NCBI GenBank assembly: GCA_017470425.1
Contig: JAFUYT010000020.1
Location: 18,201 to 82,200, forward strand
Source: Bacteroidaceae bacterium
Lineage (GTDB): Bacteria > Bacteroidota > Bacteroidia > Bacteroidales > Bacteroidaceae
DNA: 64,000 nucleotides
Direction of reading: 5' to 3'
Shown here: in pieces, positions 45,854 through 55,103 of the stretch
How the letters are laid out: each line of letters begins with the position of its first letter
Numbering within the stretch: the stretch's first letter is position 1
The notes under the pieces: generated by a model
What the model was told of the DNA's origin: nothing
What the model saw: the letters and a program-made list of their open reading frames with translations, nothing else
Database searches by the model: none
Position numbers and translations under genes: made by a program

Positions 45854-48632
45854 ACTCAAACCCCTCAATGGTCAGGTGCTCGACTTCGATGCCAGCGCGG
45901 CGCAGGAGGTCGATGCCATCGGTGAGGCGGTAGTCGCGGGCATAGACCACGCGGCGGATGCCGGACTGGATGATGAGCTTGGAACATTCGATGCAGGGCG
46001 AGTCGGTGACGTAGAGCGTGGCGCCCTCGGAGTTGTTGCCGGAGCGCGCGATCTTCGTGATGGCATTCGCCTCGGCGTGCAGGACGTAGGGCTTGGTGAC
46101 GCCGTCTTCCTCACAGATGTTCTCGAAACCCGAGGGTGTGCCGTTGTAGCCGTCGCTGATGATCATCTTGTCCTTGACGATGAGGGCTCCGACCTGTCGT
46201 CGGACGCAGTAGCTGTTCTCGCTCCAGATGCGAGCCATACGCAAGTAGCGGCGGTCGAGGATAGAAGACCCGGCAGACCCAACAGACCCACCCCCAACCC
46301 CTCCCGTCAGGGAGGGGAGTGGCTGGCGCGTAGTATCGTTATGGAGTGGTTGGGGGTGGGGCTTGATCCCATTCCTTTCAAGCAATGCCTCAATGGTTGG
46401 CTCTTGTCCGCGGAAGCGTTTGTAGAGCGTCATGGGATGCTCGGTGCCGCCGCGCGAAAGGATGCAGTCGCGGAAGCGCTGGGCGGTGGCGCGGTCGAAG
46501 ATGCCGTTCTGCTTGAAGACCGAGAAGGCGTCGGCGTCCAGCACCTCGGCCCACTTGTAGCTGTAGTAACCGGCGGCGTAGCCTCCGGACATGATGTGGC
46601 CGAACTGCACGGTCATGCATGTTCCGGGAATCTCCTTGAAGAGCCGTGCGCGCTGCCAGGCGTTGCGCTCGAAGGTCTGGACGTCATCCTCGAAGGGCTC
46701 GCTGAGCGTGTAGTAGGCCATGTCGAGGAGCCCGAAGCTCACTTGGCGGATGCAGGCGTAGGCCACGTTGAAGTTGCGGCTGTCGATGATGCGCTGGATG
46801 AGGTCGGCGGGGAGTGGCTCGCCCGTCTCGTAGTGGCGCGCGAAAGTGTTGAGGAAGTCCGGCTCCACGGCGAAGTTCTCCATCAGCTGCGACGGCAGCT
46901 CCACGAAGTCCCAATATACATTGGTGCCCGAGAGCGAGGCGAAGCGCGTGTTGGCGAAGATGCCGTGCAGGGCGTGGCCGAATTCGTGCAGGAAGGTCTC
47001 TACCTCGCCGAGCGTCAGCAGCGCGGGCTTCGTCTCGGTGGGCTTGGTGAAGTTCATCACGAGCGAGACGTGCGGGCGGCTGTTCTTCCAGGTGGAGGGG
47101 GCGGTGGGGGGAAGGAGGAGGGGGGGATTCTTAGCGATAGAATCGCTAAGCGCTGTCTTATCGGGTGCTGTCTTATTGAGCGCTGTTTTATTGGGTGCTG
47201 TCTTATTGAGCGCTGCTTCACCAAGCGTGGACTCGTCGAGGTCGGGGCCGATCCACTGGTCCTTGAAGGATGTCATCCAGGCGCCGCTCTGCTTGCCCTT
47301 GCGGGGGTAGAAGTCGGTGTAGAGCACGGCCAGAAAGCTGCCGTCGCTGTCGAGGACCTCGTAGGCTGTCACGTCGGGGTGATAGACGGGGATGTCCGGG
47401 TTCTCGCGGAAGGTGATGCCGTAGAGGCGGGTGGCGAGTCCGAAGACGCCCTCCTTCACGCGCGCGAGTTCTAAATAAGGTCTGAGCATTTCAGCGTCGA
47501 TGTTGAAGCGCTCCATCTTCAGCTTGTGGCCGTAGTAGGAGAAGTCCCAGGGTTCCAGCACGAAGGCGTCGCCCTCGGCGCGCCGTGCCACGTCCTCGAT
47601 CTCCTGCACCTCCTTGCGGGCGGGCTGCATGTAGGCGTCGATGAGCTGGTCGAGGAGATGATAGACGTTGTCGGCCGTCTCAGCCATGCGCTCTTTCAGC
47701 ACCAGGTCGGCGTAGGTGCGGTAGCCCAGCATCTGTGCGCGCTCACGGCGCAGGTTGACGATGCGGCGCACAATCTCCTCGTTGCTCTGGTCGTTCTGCC
47801 CGATGCAGATGGTGTTCTTGGCCATGTACATCTGTCGGCGCAACTCGCGGTTGTCGGCGTAGGTGAGGAAGGGACCGTAGGAGGGCGCGTGGAGCGTAAA
47901 TACCCATCCTTCCTTGCCGTGCTCCTTGGCTGCGAGGGCTGCGGCATCGCGGGCCGAGTCGGGCAGGCCGCTGAGGTCTGCCTCGTCGGTGATGTGGAGC
48001 TCGTAGGCGTTGGTGGCCTTGAGGTTGTTTTGGGAGAACTGGAGGGTGAGCAGGCTCATCTCGTTGTTGATCTCCCGCAGCCGTGCCTGCTGCGCCTCGT
48101 CGAGGGCGGCGCCGGCACGGATGAAGCCCTCGTAGGACTTCTCCAGCAGCATTGCTTCCTCGGGGGTGAGGGGGCGGGGGGAGGGAGTGCTCGCGGGGAA
48201 ACCGCTCGCGGCGGGCGAGGGGGAAGCGGCGGGGGAAACGGCGGGGGAAACGGCGGGGGAGGGGTGATATTGGTCATAGACCGCTTTCACGCGAGCGAAG
48301 TAGCGCTTGTTGAAGAGGAGGTTGTTGGCATGCTCCGTGAGGATGGGGGCCATCTTCTGGGCGAGGGCGTCCATCTCGTCGCTGGTCTCGGCGGAGAGGA
48401 GGTTGTAGAACACCTTCGTGACGCGTTCCAGCATGTCGTCGAGGCTCGTGACGGCGATGGTGTTGTCGAAGGTCGGTGCCTCGGGATTGTCGATGATGCA
48501 CTGGATGAAGGCATCGTCCTGGCGGATGCCTTCGAGCATCGCCGGCTCATAGTCCTCCAGCTGGATGCAGTTAAAGGGCGCTGTGTTGTGCGGTGTCTTG
48601 TAGTCTCTGTGAAAGAATGGGTTATCTCTCAT
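45852..48632 (-). CDS. M3-family oligopeptidase fused in frame to dCMP deaminase
   Basis: 926 residues. Residues 1 to about 754 are an M3 zinc metallopeptidase (Dcp/oligopeptidase A type), with HEFGHALHGIFA near 547 and RNAWQRARLFKEIPG near 665. Residues about 790-926 are a complete deoxycytidylate deaminase: SILDRRYLRMARIWSENSYC, then LHAEANAITKIARSG and TDSPCIECSKLIIQSG with the zinc ligands His, Cys, Cys. The linker, PHPQPLHNDTTRQPLPSLTG then GVGGGSVGSAG, is translated palindromic element DNA (46266-46361). In related genomes these appear as adjacent separate genes, so the element seems to have removed a stop/start junction. Two further tandem tracts lie at about 124-154 and 467-512 (NKTAPNKTALNKTAPDKTA). 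Confidence 0.9.
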   Translation of the reverse strand: MRDNPFFHRDYKTPHNTAPFNCIQLEDYEPAMLEGIRQDDAFIQCIIDNPEAPTFDNTIAVTSLDDMLERVTKVFYNLLSAETSDEMDALAQKMAPILTEHANNLLFNKRYFARVKAVYDQYHPSPAVSPAVSPAASPSPAASGFPASTPSPRPLTPEEAMLLEKSYEGFIRAGAALDEAQQARLREINNEMSLLTLQFSQNNLKATNAYELHITDEADLSGLPDSARDAAALAAKEHGKEGWVFTLHAPSYGPFLTYADNRELRRQMYMAKNTICIGQNDQSNEEIVRRIVNLRRERAQMLGYRTYADLVLKERMAETADNVYHLLDQLIDAYMQPARKEVQEIEDVARRAEGDAFVLEPWDFSYYGHKLKMERFNIDAEMLRPYLELARVKEGVFGLATRLYGITFRENPDIPVYHPDVTAYEVLDSDGSFLAVLYTDFYPRKGKQSGAWMTSFKDQWIGPDLDESTLGEAALNKTAPNKTALNKTAPDKTALSDSIAKNPPLLLPPTAPSTWKNSRPHVSLVMNFTKPTETKPALLTLGEVETFLHEFGHALHGIFANTRFASLSGTNVYWDFVELPSQLMENFAVEPDFLNTFARHYETGEPLPADLIQRIIDSRNFNVAYACIRQVSFGLLDMAYYTLSEPFEDDVQTFERNAWQRARLFKEIPGTCMTVQFGHIMSGGYAAGYYSYKWAEVLDADAFSVFKQNGIFDRATAQRFRDCILSRGGTEHPMTLYKRFRGQEPTIEALLERNGIKPHPQPLHNDTTRQPLPSLTGGVGGGSVGSAGSSILDRRYLRMARIWSENSYCVRRQVGALIVKDKMIISDGYNGTPSGFENICEEDGVTKPYVLHAEANAITKIARSGNNSEGATLYVTDSPCIECSKLIIQSGIRRVVYARDYRLTDGIDLLRRAGIEVEHLTIEGFE
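46266..46361. repeat. twin palindrome forming the peptidase-deaminase linker
   Basis: CCCACCCCCAACCCCTCCCG then TCAGGGAGGGGAGTGG, a spacer, then TGGTTGGGGGTGGGG, flanked by AGACCCAACAGACCC units. The outer arms are inverted copies. The 9-base GGGTCTGTT-type units match the GSVGSA tract at the start of yigZ. Confidence 0.82.
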
Positions 48633-48635
48633 TGC

Positions 48636-49313
48636 TTAAAGTTTTTCTTGTATAATGTTCTCGAAGGCGGGCACCTCAATGTTGCGGCGTTCCAACCGGA
48701 TGAGCTGGCGCTGCTGCAGCTCGTGCAGGGCCTTGGAGATATAGCGTTTGTCTTCTCCCAGATACGCTCCCAACTGTCGCATAGAGATGTGGAAGGTCTT
48801 TCTGCCGGCAGGCCGGGCCACGTGCTGACGCATGAACTGGACGATGCGGCCTGGAAGGGTTGCTGGGGCGGGGAGCCACAGCGGTTGTCGCTGGCGGGCG
48901 GTGAGCGCCGAGAGCGTGTTGAGCACATTGATGCGGAAGACCTCGAAGTAGCGGGTCAGCGCGGCTATTGTGCGCTTATCGATGCGCAGGACGCGAACCT
49001 CCGAGAGCGCCTCGTAGCTGCTATGGAACACGCGCGAGCTGCCGTACAGGGATTCCAGGCCGATGACCATGGGGGAGGGGAGCTGCTCAGTGACGCTCCA
49101 GGCATGGTCCGCTGACAGCGTCGTGGCGGCCACGGTGCCCTGCATGACGAAGGTGAGGTCGTTGCAGAGGTCGTCCTGGCGCACGAACTGTGTTCCCGGG
49201 AGCAGGCTCTGGAACTCCAGATGCGTGGATTCGATGATGCGCGTGAGGTCATCGTGCCCCAGTCCTTGGAAGAGGGGCAGCGACAGCAGTGTATCGAACA
49301 TCGTTTGTTCCAT
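48636..49313 (-). CDS. Crp/Fnr-family transcriptional regulator
   Basis: 225 residues from ATG 49313; the promoter lies upstream of this and excludes a start at 49361. The cyclic-nucleotide-binding-like domain spans about 1-130 (FVRQDDLCNDLTFVMQGTVA). The Crp-type helix-turn-helix is at about 170-205 (HISMRQLGAYLGEDKRYISK then ALHEL). No cysteine cluster of the FNR type is seen. It starts the operon with the peptidase-deaminase fusion, ctp and cyclo-ligase, only three bases before the fusion gene. The ligand and targets are unknown. Confidence 0.85.
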   Translation of the reverse strand: MEQTMFDTLLSLPLFQGLGHDDLTRIIESTHLEFQSLLPGTQFVRQDDLCNDLTFVMQGTVAATTLSADHAWSVTEQLPSPMVIGLESLYGSSRVFHSSYEALSEVRVLRIDKRTIAALTRYFEVFRINVLNTLSALTARQRQPLWLPAPATLPGRIVQFMRQHVARPAGRKTFHISMRQLGAYLGEDKRYISKALHELQQRQLIRLERRNIEVPAFENIIQEKL

Positions 49314-49330
49314 GCGATTGAAAGAGCGTG

Positions 49331-49362
49331 CAAAAGTACTACGAAAACACATGATACGCAAA
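49331..49362 (-). promoter_or_regulatory. promoter of the Crp-like regulator operon
   Basis: Minus-strand TACTTTTG (49331-49338) with TTTG at 49359-49362, 20 bases upstream. Confidence 0.75.
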
Positions 49363-49422
49363 AAAATGAAGAGCTTTTGACATTATTTTAGAGGAAAAGA
49401 TGGCTATTCATGGAAAACTTCA

Positions 49423-49430
49423 TAACTTTG
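49423..49430 (+). promoter_or_regulatory. -7 element TAACTTTG for the CotH-family gene
   Basis: TAACTTTG 32 bases before the likely ATG at 49462. No clear -33 box. Confidence 0.5.
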
Positions 49431-49461
49431 CAGCGCACTTCTGAAGGAAGTGATGATCTAT

Positions 49462-52083
49462 ATGAACAAGTTTCGCAGAATCTCTTTCACGGGTTTGGCG
49501 GTATGCATGATGGCGTGCTGCCCGATGACGTTGTTGGCCTCCGTGCCGGATGTGCAGCCGTCGGATACGGTATATGTCTATCTCTCGGCGGAGCGGCTGG
49601 ACGTCTATCCGCCCCAGTACATTCAAGACTATCAGGAGACAGGGCGCCGCGTCATCCTGACGACGACGGACGGCGTGGAACACCGCTACCGCACGAGTCT
49701 CATCGACTCCGTCTCCAATTGTGCGCCGGACAGCCTGCCGCGCTTGGCGTCGTTTAAGTTCAACAACAAGTTCAACGACCAGGTCTTCACTGATGTCATT
49801 GCCGACATCGAGGGCGACAGCCTGATTACGGCGTCGGTCGGCGCCATCGGCAAGTATCTGACGCCCTCGTTCCAGCTCTACGACTCGCTGGCCTGCGTCT
49901 ATGTGGATGGGGTGCGTCAGCAGAGCAAGCACACGCGTCGCGACTTCCGCGAGCCGCTCAATTACACCGTGGCGCGTCCCGGCTGGCAGGTCATCGGGCC
50001 TGCATCCTCTGCGGATGACAACGGCGGCGATGACGACGATCCGGGCATTGATGACCCGAGCGACACGTCGGGGACAGAGGTCGTCACGCAGGTGACCCTC
50101 ACCGCCGATATGCTTTCCACGAATGCTCCCTCGAACTATCCCGGCACGGAGGACCTGGATAAATTGCTGGACGGCGACCTCTATACCATCTTCCATAGCA
50201 CGTGGGGCACAGGCGCTTACGAAAAGCTTCCAATCGATGAATCTCCTTATATTGATGTGGCGCTCCCGGAAGCGCTGCACCGTTTGCAGTTTAGCTACAC
50301 CACGCGCAACAGCGCGGGGCGCCATCCGCTGTCCCTGCGCCTGTATGCCAGCCACGATGGCAATGCGTGGAAGGCCGTCCGCGACTTCACCGTGGAGGAT
50401 GACGGCCTGCCGACTGGGACGCTGGAGACCTACCGTTCGCCGACCGTTGACTTGGGCGATGATTACGAATACCTGCGCGTGGAGCAGACGGCGTGTGCCT
50501 ACAAGAACTATCTTGCCTGGGCGGAGTTCTCGCTCTATCGCGTGACGCTCGTGGAACCGGAGGAGCCCGCCCCCGATCCCGACCCGGAACCCACGCCCGA
50601 GCCTGCGGAGACGGAATCCCTACAGTGGACTCCCTACGGTCGCACCTACCGCGTGAGCATCGACTGGCCTACGGACCGCGCCGTCATGACGCCGACCATC
50701 TACATCGACATTGAGAACGGCGCGATGGTCAGCAGCAAGGAATATTACCTCGAAGCCACGATTTCCATCGACGGCGCCGGTGTCTTCCCGGATATGGAAG
50801 AGACGCCTGTACAGATCAAGGGGCGCGGCAACAGCAGCTGGAACGCCTACAACGCGTATGACAAGAACCCGTACCGCCTGAAGTTCAGCACGAAGCAGAA
50901 GCCCTTCGGCCTCACCAAGGGCAAGAGCTGGGTGCTGCAGGCCAATAAGCAGACGGGCTCTATGATGGTGAACGGAATCGGCATGAAAGCGGCGCATCTG
51001 ATGGGTGCGGTGGCTGCCAACCACGTGGTGCCTGTGGAGCTCTACATGAACGGCGAGTACCGCGGCAGCTACATCTTCAATGAGAAGCTCGGATTCTCCA
51101 ACAACAGCATCGATCTGGAGGACGAGAGCGCAGCGACCTTCATTGAGCTGGACACCTACTCCGAGACGGGACAGTTCCGCACGACCTACTACTATATGCC
51201 CGTGAACATCAAGGAGCCGGACTTCAGCGATGAGACGACCGTCACACAGCTGACGCGCGACGACATCGTCACGGACATGAATGCCTTCATGAAGGCGGTG
51301 CTCAACTCGGAGAATATCTCGTCGTGGGTGGATGTCGATTACCTGGCGTCGTTCCTCTCGGTGAACGAGCTGGTGGGCAACTATGAGCTGATGCACCCCA
51401 AGAGCACGTTCCTCTACAAGGAGAACCTCTTCGGTGACAGCAAGTACATCTTCGGCCCCGTCTGGGACCTCGACTGGGCCTACGGCTACGAGGGCAACAG
51501 CCGCTACTGCACCTATGGTGCCACGGATAACTTCTACTCCTCGCCGGCTCACACCTTCAGTGGCGGCAGCAATGCCAACCGTGCGGAAGACTTCTGGAAG
51601 AACCTGCGCTACAGCGACGAGGCCGTGGATCGTGCCTACTACAAGCTGTGGACGAAGTTCATGACGCAGGGCGGCATCGATGAGCTGCTTGCCTTCTGCG
51701 ATGACTACTATGAGTATGCGAATCCGTCGTTCCTGCACAATGCGCAGAAGTGGAATGACGGCTATAACTACTCCACCAACAGGACGAATGCCAAGAGCTG
51801 GCTGCAGCGTCGCGCGCAATATATATATAGTAAGCTGACGCCCTACGACCTCACGGGTGAACTGGATGAGGTCGAGACGTGGAGCCCGACGGCTGCAGAG
51901 CGGGACAACGACGACCCGGAGGATGACGTGGCGGTGGAGCGCGTCACAGCGGAACCGACGCGCTTCAGGGTGTATGACCTGCGCGGCATACTCCTGAAGG
52001 GCAATGCCACGTTCAACACCTGGCGCGATGGGCTGGCCCCGGGCATCTACATTGTCAATGGAAAGAAGGTACTCGTGCAATAA
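49462..52083 (+). CDS. secreted CotH-family protein with F5/8-type C domain and C-terminal sorting-like module
   Basis: About 873 residues from ATG 49462 (MNKFRRISFTGLAVCMMACC), a signal peptide; an ATG at 49450 would add four residues. A discoidin-like (F5/8 type C) domain lies at about 205-360. A Pro/Glu/Asp-rich linker (PEEPAPDPDPEPTPEPAE) follows, then a CotH-like kinase domain at about 400-790. CotH landmarks are QIKGRGNSSWNAY, NPYRLKFSTKQKPFGL, YRGSYIFNEKLG and FGPVWDLDWAYG. The end (FRVYDLRGILLKGN, then LAPGIYIVNGKKVLVQ) is a sorting-type beta module of the type IX secretion system. CotH proteins can phosphorylate proteins or link to spore/cellulosome structures; here a surface or exported role is likely. 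Confidence 0.83.
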   Translation: MNKFRRISFTGLAVCMMACCPMTLLASVPDVQPSDTVYVYLSAERLDVYPPQYIQDYQETGRRVILTTTDGVEHRYRTSLIDSVSNCAPDSLPRLASFKFNNKFNDQVFTDVIADIEGDSLITASVGAIGKYLTPSFQLYDSLACVYVDGVRQQSKHTRRDFREPLNYTVARPGWQVIGPASSADDNGGDDDDPGIDDPSDTSGTEVVTQVTLTADMLSTNAPSNYPGTEDLDKLLDGDLYTIFHSTWGTGAYEKLPIDESPYIDVALPEALHRLQFSYTTRNSAGRHPLSLRLYASHDGNAWKAVRDFTVEDDGLPTGTLETYRSPTVDLGDDYEYLRVEQTACAYKNYLAWAEFSLYRVTLVEPEEPAPDPDPEPTPEPAETESLQWTPYGRTYRVSIDWPTDRAVMTPTIYIDIENGAMVSSKEYYLEATISIDGAGVFPDMEETPVQIKGRGNSSWNAYNAYDKNPYRLKFSTKQKPFGLTKGKSWVLQANKQTGSMMVNGIGMKAAHLMGAVAANHVVPVELYMNGEYRGSYIFNEKLGFSNNSIDLEDESAATFIELDTYSETGQFRTTYYYMPVNIKEPDFSDETTVTQLTRDDIVTDMNAFMKAVLNSENISSWVDVDYLASFLSVNELVGNYELMHPKSTFLYKENLFGDSKYIFGPVWDLDWAYGYEGNSRYCTYGATDNFYSSPAHTFSGGSNANRAEDFWKNLRYSDEAVDRAYYKLWTKFMTQGGIDELLAFCDDYYEYANPSFLHNAQKWNDGYNYSTNRTNAKSWLQRRAQYIYSKLTPYDLTGELDEVETWSPTAAERDNDDPEDDVAVERVTAEPTRFRVYDLRGILLKGNATFNTWRDGLAPGIYIVNGKKVLVQ

Positions 52084-52100
52084 CGAGTACCTTCTTTTCG
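52063..52100 (+). terminator. terminator overlapping the CotH gene stop codon
   Basis: AGAAGGTACTCGT / ACGAGTACCTTCTTTT with the TAA stop inside the loop, followed by a T-rich tail. Compact termination with no 3' spacer. Confidence 0.85.
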
Positions 52101-52158
52101 CTGAATGCCTTGTCTCTTTGCTGCCAGCGATTGATCATGTTGTGGGGCGTGTTGTGCG

Positions 52159-53217
52159 CTATCTTTGCTCAAGCCAGTCGTCGATGAGGCGGCGGGCGAT
52201 GGAGGCTTTGCCGGGGATGGGCGGGAGTTGGTCACGCGTGAACCAGTCGCCGGCAGAGAGCTCGGAGCGCTGGAGGCGGATGTCGCCGGAGACGTAGTCG
52301 GCGGTGAAGCCTACCATGAGGCCGCAGGGGTAGGGCCAGGGCTGTGATCCGAAGTAGCGGATGTTCGCAATCTCGATGCCCGTCTCCTCGCGCACCTCGC
52401 GCCGCACGGCTTCCTCCAGCGTCTCGCCGGTCTCCACGAAGCCGGCGACGAGGCCGTAATGCGGGCCGCGGAAGTTGTGAGCGCGGACGAGGAGGACTTC
52501 CTCGGGGGACAAACCGCCGAGCACACTGTCCCGACCGGGCTCGCTGCTTTTGCTGCTGGGCACACTGCCTTGACCGGGCACGCAGCTTTTGCTGCTGGGC
52601 ACGCTGCCTTGACCGGGCACACTGCCTTGACCGGGCACGCTGCTTTTGCCGGGCACGCTGTATCTTGTCACTCTCACAATCACGGCAGTAGCGAGCTGTG
52701 GCCAGAGCTCCTTGCCGCAGTTGGTGCAGCGCTTGGAAATCTCGGTCTCAAACTTCATCGGTGCGCCGCAGCAGCCGCAGAACTTGCTGTTCTGGTCCCA
52801 GTAGATGAGCTCGGCGGCTTTTCCTGCCAGGGCGTACTCTTCAGCGGAGAGGACGTCGAACGAGGCACGGAGGTTCATCATCTCGAAGCCTTCTACGCCG
52901 GTGACGGGGCGGTCCAGACGGACGACTTGGAGGGAACCCGACGGGGAACTGTCGGGCACTGCGGCTGTTGCGGAGGCGGGAGCGGTGGCGGAGGCGGGAG
53001 CGGTGGCGGAGAAGGCGGGAGTGGCGGGAGCGGTGGCGGAGAAGGCGGGAGTGGCGGGAGAGGGGACGGCGGGGAGGGTTGCGAGGGTGGTGACGCGGTT
53101 CCAGGGGCGGAGGGGCACGGGGGGCTCCTCACCTACGGGAAGAGAGAAGGCGCCGTCAGCGCCCTCTCTCCGTAGTAATATGTCGCCTGCACAGAGGCAA
53201 GCCCAAACCTTATTCAT
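52159..53217 (-). CDS. nudC: NADH pyrophosphatase-type Nudix hydrolase with repeat insertions
   Basis: 352 residues; NudC proteins are usually about 260. A zinc ribbon lies at about 147-167 (CGCCGAPMKFETEISKRCTN then CG), and the Nudix box is GFVETGETLEEAVRREVREE then TGIE near 263-286. The NudC-type block SQPWPYPCGLMVGFTADY follows. It hydrolyses NAD(H) or decaps NAD-RNA. Two insertions are evident: residues 43-98 (ATPAFSATAPATPAFSATAP... then SPSGS) and 185-238 (SVPGQGSVPGQGSVPSSKS...). Both lie outside catalytic blocks. The second is a tandem of GTGCCCGGTCAAGGCA-type units. Confidence 0.88.
   Translation of the reverse strand: MNKVWACLCAGDILLRREGADGAFSLPVGEEPPVPLRPWNRVTTLATLPAVPSPATPAFSATAPATPAFSATAPASATAPASATAAVPDSSPSGSLQVVRLDRPVTGVEGFEMMNLRASFDVLSAEEYALAGKAAELIYWDQNSKFCGCCGAPMKFETEISKRCTNCGKELWPQLATAVIVRVTRYSVPGKSSVPGQGSVPGQGSVPSSKSCVPGQGSVPSSKSSEPGRDSVLGGLSPEEVLLVRAHNFRGPHYGLVAGFVETGETLEEAVRREVREETGIEIANIRYFGSQPWPYPCGLMVGFTADYVSGDIRLQRSELSAGDWFTRDQLPPIPGKASIARRLIDDWLEQR
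52507..52660. repeat. in-frame tandem repeat in nudC
   Basis: About eight copies of an 18-base-type unit (GTGCCCGGTCAAGGCAGT and GTGCCCAGCAGCAAAAGC), encoding VPGQGS and VPSSKS on the minus strand. The end at 52507-52530 resembles the small GC palindrome family. Confidence 0.82.
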
Positions 53218-53229
53218 AGTAGTGTGTTG

Positions 53230-53297
53230 ATTATTCCATCATGATTGAACGATCATTCCATCATGATTGAACAATCATTCTATCATGATGGAATAAT
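53230..53297. repeat. ATCATGATTGAAC tandem/palindromic repeat between pgm and nudC
   Basis: Three units of ATTCCATCATGATTGAAC(G/A)ATC, each containing the palindrome TCATGA, closed by ATCATGATGGAATAA that pairs with the first ATTCCATCATGAT. Confidence 0.82.
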
Positions 53298-53302
53298 AAT
53301 CA

Positions 53303-55048
53303 CTATATGCCGAGGTCGGCGCAGACAGCCTTGACCTTGCCCATCGCTTCCTCACAGGCGGCGGTGTAGCACTTGGGGCACTCCATCGTGGCAGGCGCCT
53401 CGATGTAGAACTTGATCTTCGGTTCGGTGCCGGAGGGACGCACGCTGACCTTGGTGCCGTCCTCGGTGAACCACTGGAGGACGTTGGAGGTGGCGGGCAT
53501 GTCGAGCTTCACGGCCTTGCCCTCGGCGTCGGTGGCGGTGAGGGCTTGGTAGTCCTTCGTACAGACGACCTTGGAGCCGCCGAGCGTCTTGGGAGCCTTG
53601 GCGCCGCGGAAGTCCACCATCATCTGCTTGATCTCGTCGGCACCCGTCTTTCCCGGGCGCACCACGTTGACGGTGTGGTTGAGCGTAAAGCCATATTCGA
53701 GGTAGATGTCCATGAGGAGGTCATAGAGCGTCTTGCCGTTGTCCTTGGCCCAGGCGGCAATCTCGCAGATGAGGCAGATGCTGGCGGGGCTGTCCTTGTC
53801 GCGCACCTTGTCGAAGGGCAGGAAGCCGAAGCTCTCCTCGCCGCCGCCGATGTACTTCTTCACGCCCTCGTTCTCGCGGATGAGGGCAGCAATCCACTTG
53901 AAGCCCGTGTAGCAGTCCATCATCTCCACGCCGTTCTTGTCGGCGATGCGCTTGATGAGCTCTGTGGTCACGATGGTCTTCACGAGGAACTCGTTGCCCT
54001 TCAGCTGTCCGAGCTTCTTCTTGTTGGCGATGATGTACCATGCGAACATCATGCAGGTCTGGTTGCCGTTGAGGATTTCCCATTCGCCCTTCGGGTTGCG
54101 GCATACGATGGCGAGGCGGTCAGCATCGGGGTCGCTGGCGATGACGAGGTCAGCGTTGAGCTTCGTGCCGAGCTTCATGCCGAGGGTCATGGCCTCGGAG
54201 TTCTCGGGATTGGGGCTGACGACGGTGGGGAAGTTGCCGTCGATGACCATCTGCTCGGGTACGACGTGGATGTTCTGGAAGCCCCATGAGCGCAGTGCTT
54301 CGGGGATGATGACGCGGCCGGTGCCGTGCAGCGGGGTATAGACGATGTTGAGGTCCTTCTGGCGGTTGATGACTTCCTGATCGACCATCGCTTCCTTGAC
54401 GGCCTGCAGGTAGTCCCAGTCCATCTCGCCGCCGATGATCTGGATGAGGTCGGGGTTGCCCGTCCACTTCACGTCCTCGACCTGGACTTTGTTCACCTCG
54501 TCGATGATGCCCGTGTCGTGCGGGGAGAGCACCTGTGCGCCGTCCTCCCAGTAAGCCTTGTAGCCGTTGTACTCCTTGGGGTTATGGCTGGCGGTGACGT
54601 TCACGCCGGCCTGTGCCTTGAGCTGTCGGATGGCGAAGGAGATCTCCGGGGTGGGGCGGAGGCTCTCGAAGAGATAGACCTTGATGCCGTTGGCCGAGAA
54701 GATGTTGGCCACGGTCTCGGCGAACTCACGGCCGTGGTTGCGGCAGTCGTGGCCTACGACCACGCTGAGGTCCGTGCGGCCAGGGAAGGCCTTGAGGATA
54801 TAGTTGGCGAAGCCCTGCGTGGCAGCGCCCACGATGTAGCGGTTCATGCGGTTGGTGCCAGCGCCCATGATGCCGCGCAGGCCGCCGGTGCCGAATTCGA
54901 GGCTCTGGTAGAATGCATCTACGAGCGCCGTCTTGTCCTCGGCGTCGAGGAGCGCGCGCACCTCGGCCTTCGTCTGCTCATCATATACGGGTGAGTTGAG
55001 CCATTCGTTGGCTTTCGCTTCACATGACTTAATCAGTTCGTTGTCCAT
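53303..55048 (-). CDS. phospho-sugar mutase (phosphoglucomutase/phosphomannomutase family)
   Basis: 581 residues of the alpha-D-phosphohexomutase family. The phosphoserine loop is VNVTASHNPKEYNGYKAYW near 150, the metal-binding loop IASDPDADRLAIV near 303, and the sugar-binding loop GGGEESFGFL near 398, with a C-terminal phosphate-binding stretch SVRPSGTEPKIKFY near 540. It interconverts hexose-1- and 6-phosphates. The repeats in the spacer separate it from the downstream nudC on the same strand. Confidence 0.94.
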   Translation of the reverse strand: MDNELIKSCEAKANEWLNSPVYDEQTKAEVRALLDAEDKTALVDAFYQSLEFGTGGLRGIMGAGTNRMNRYIVGAATQGFANYILKAFPGRTDLSVVVGHDCRNHGREFAETVANIFSANGIKVYLFESLRPTPEISFAIRQLKAQAGVNVTASHNPKEYNGYKAYWEDGAQVLSPHDTGIIDEVNKVQVEDVKWTGNPDLIQIIGGEMDWDYLQAVKEAMVDQEVINRQKDLNIVYTPLHGTGRVIIPEALRSWGFQNIHVVPEQMVIDGNFPTVVSPNPENSEAMTLGMKLGTKLNADLVIASDPDADRLAIVCRNPKGEWEILNGNQTCMMFAWYIIANKKKLGQLKGNEFLVKTIVTTELIKRIADKNGVEMMDCYTGFKWIAALIRENEGVKKYIGGGEESFGFLPFDKVRDKDSPASICLICEIAAWAKDNGKTLYDLLMDIYLEYGFTLNHTVNVVRPGKTGADEIKQMMVDFRGAKAPKTLGGSKVVCTKDYQALTATDAEGKAVKLDMPATSNVLQWFTEDGTKVSVRPSGTEPKIKFYIEAPATMECPKCYTAACEEAMGKVKAVCADLGI

Positions 55049-55103
55049 AATGATTTGTGTATTAAGGAATCAAAAATAAGTTATCACTTCGTGTGCTGCC
55101 AGG

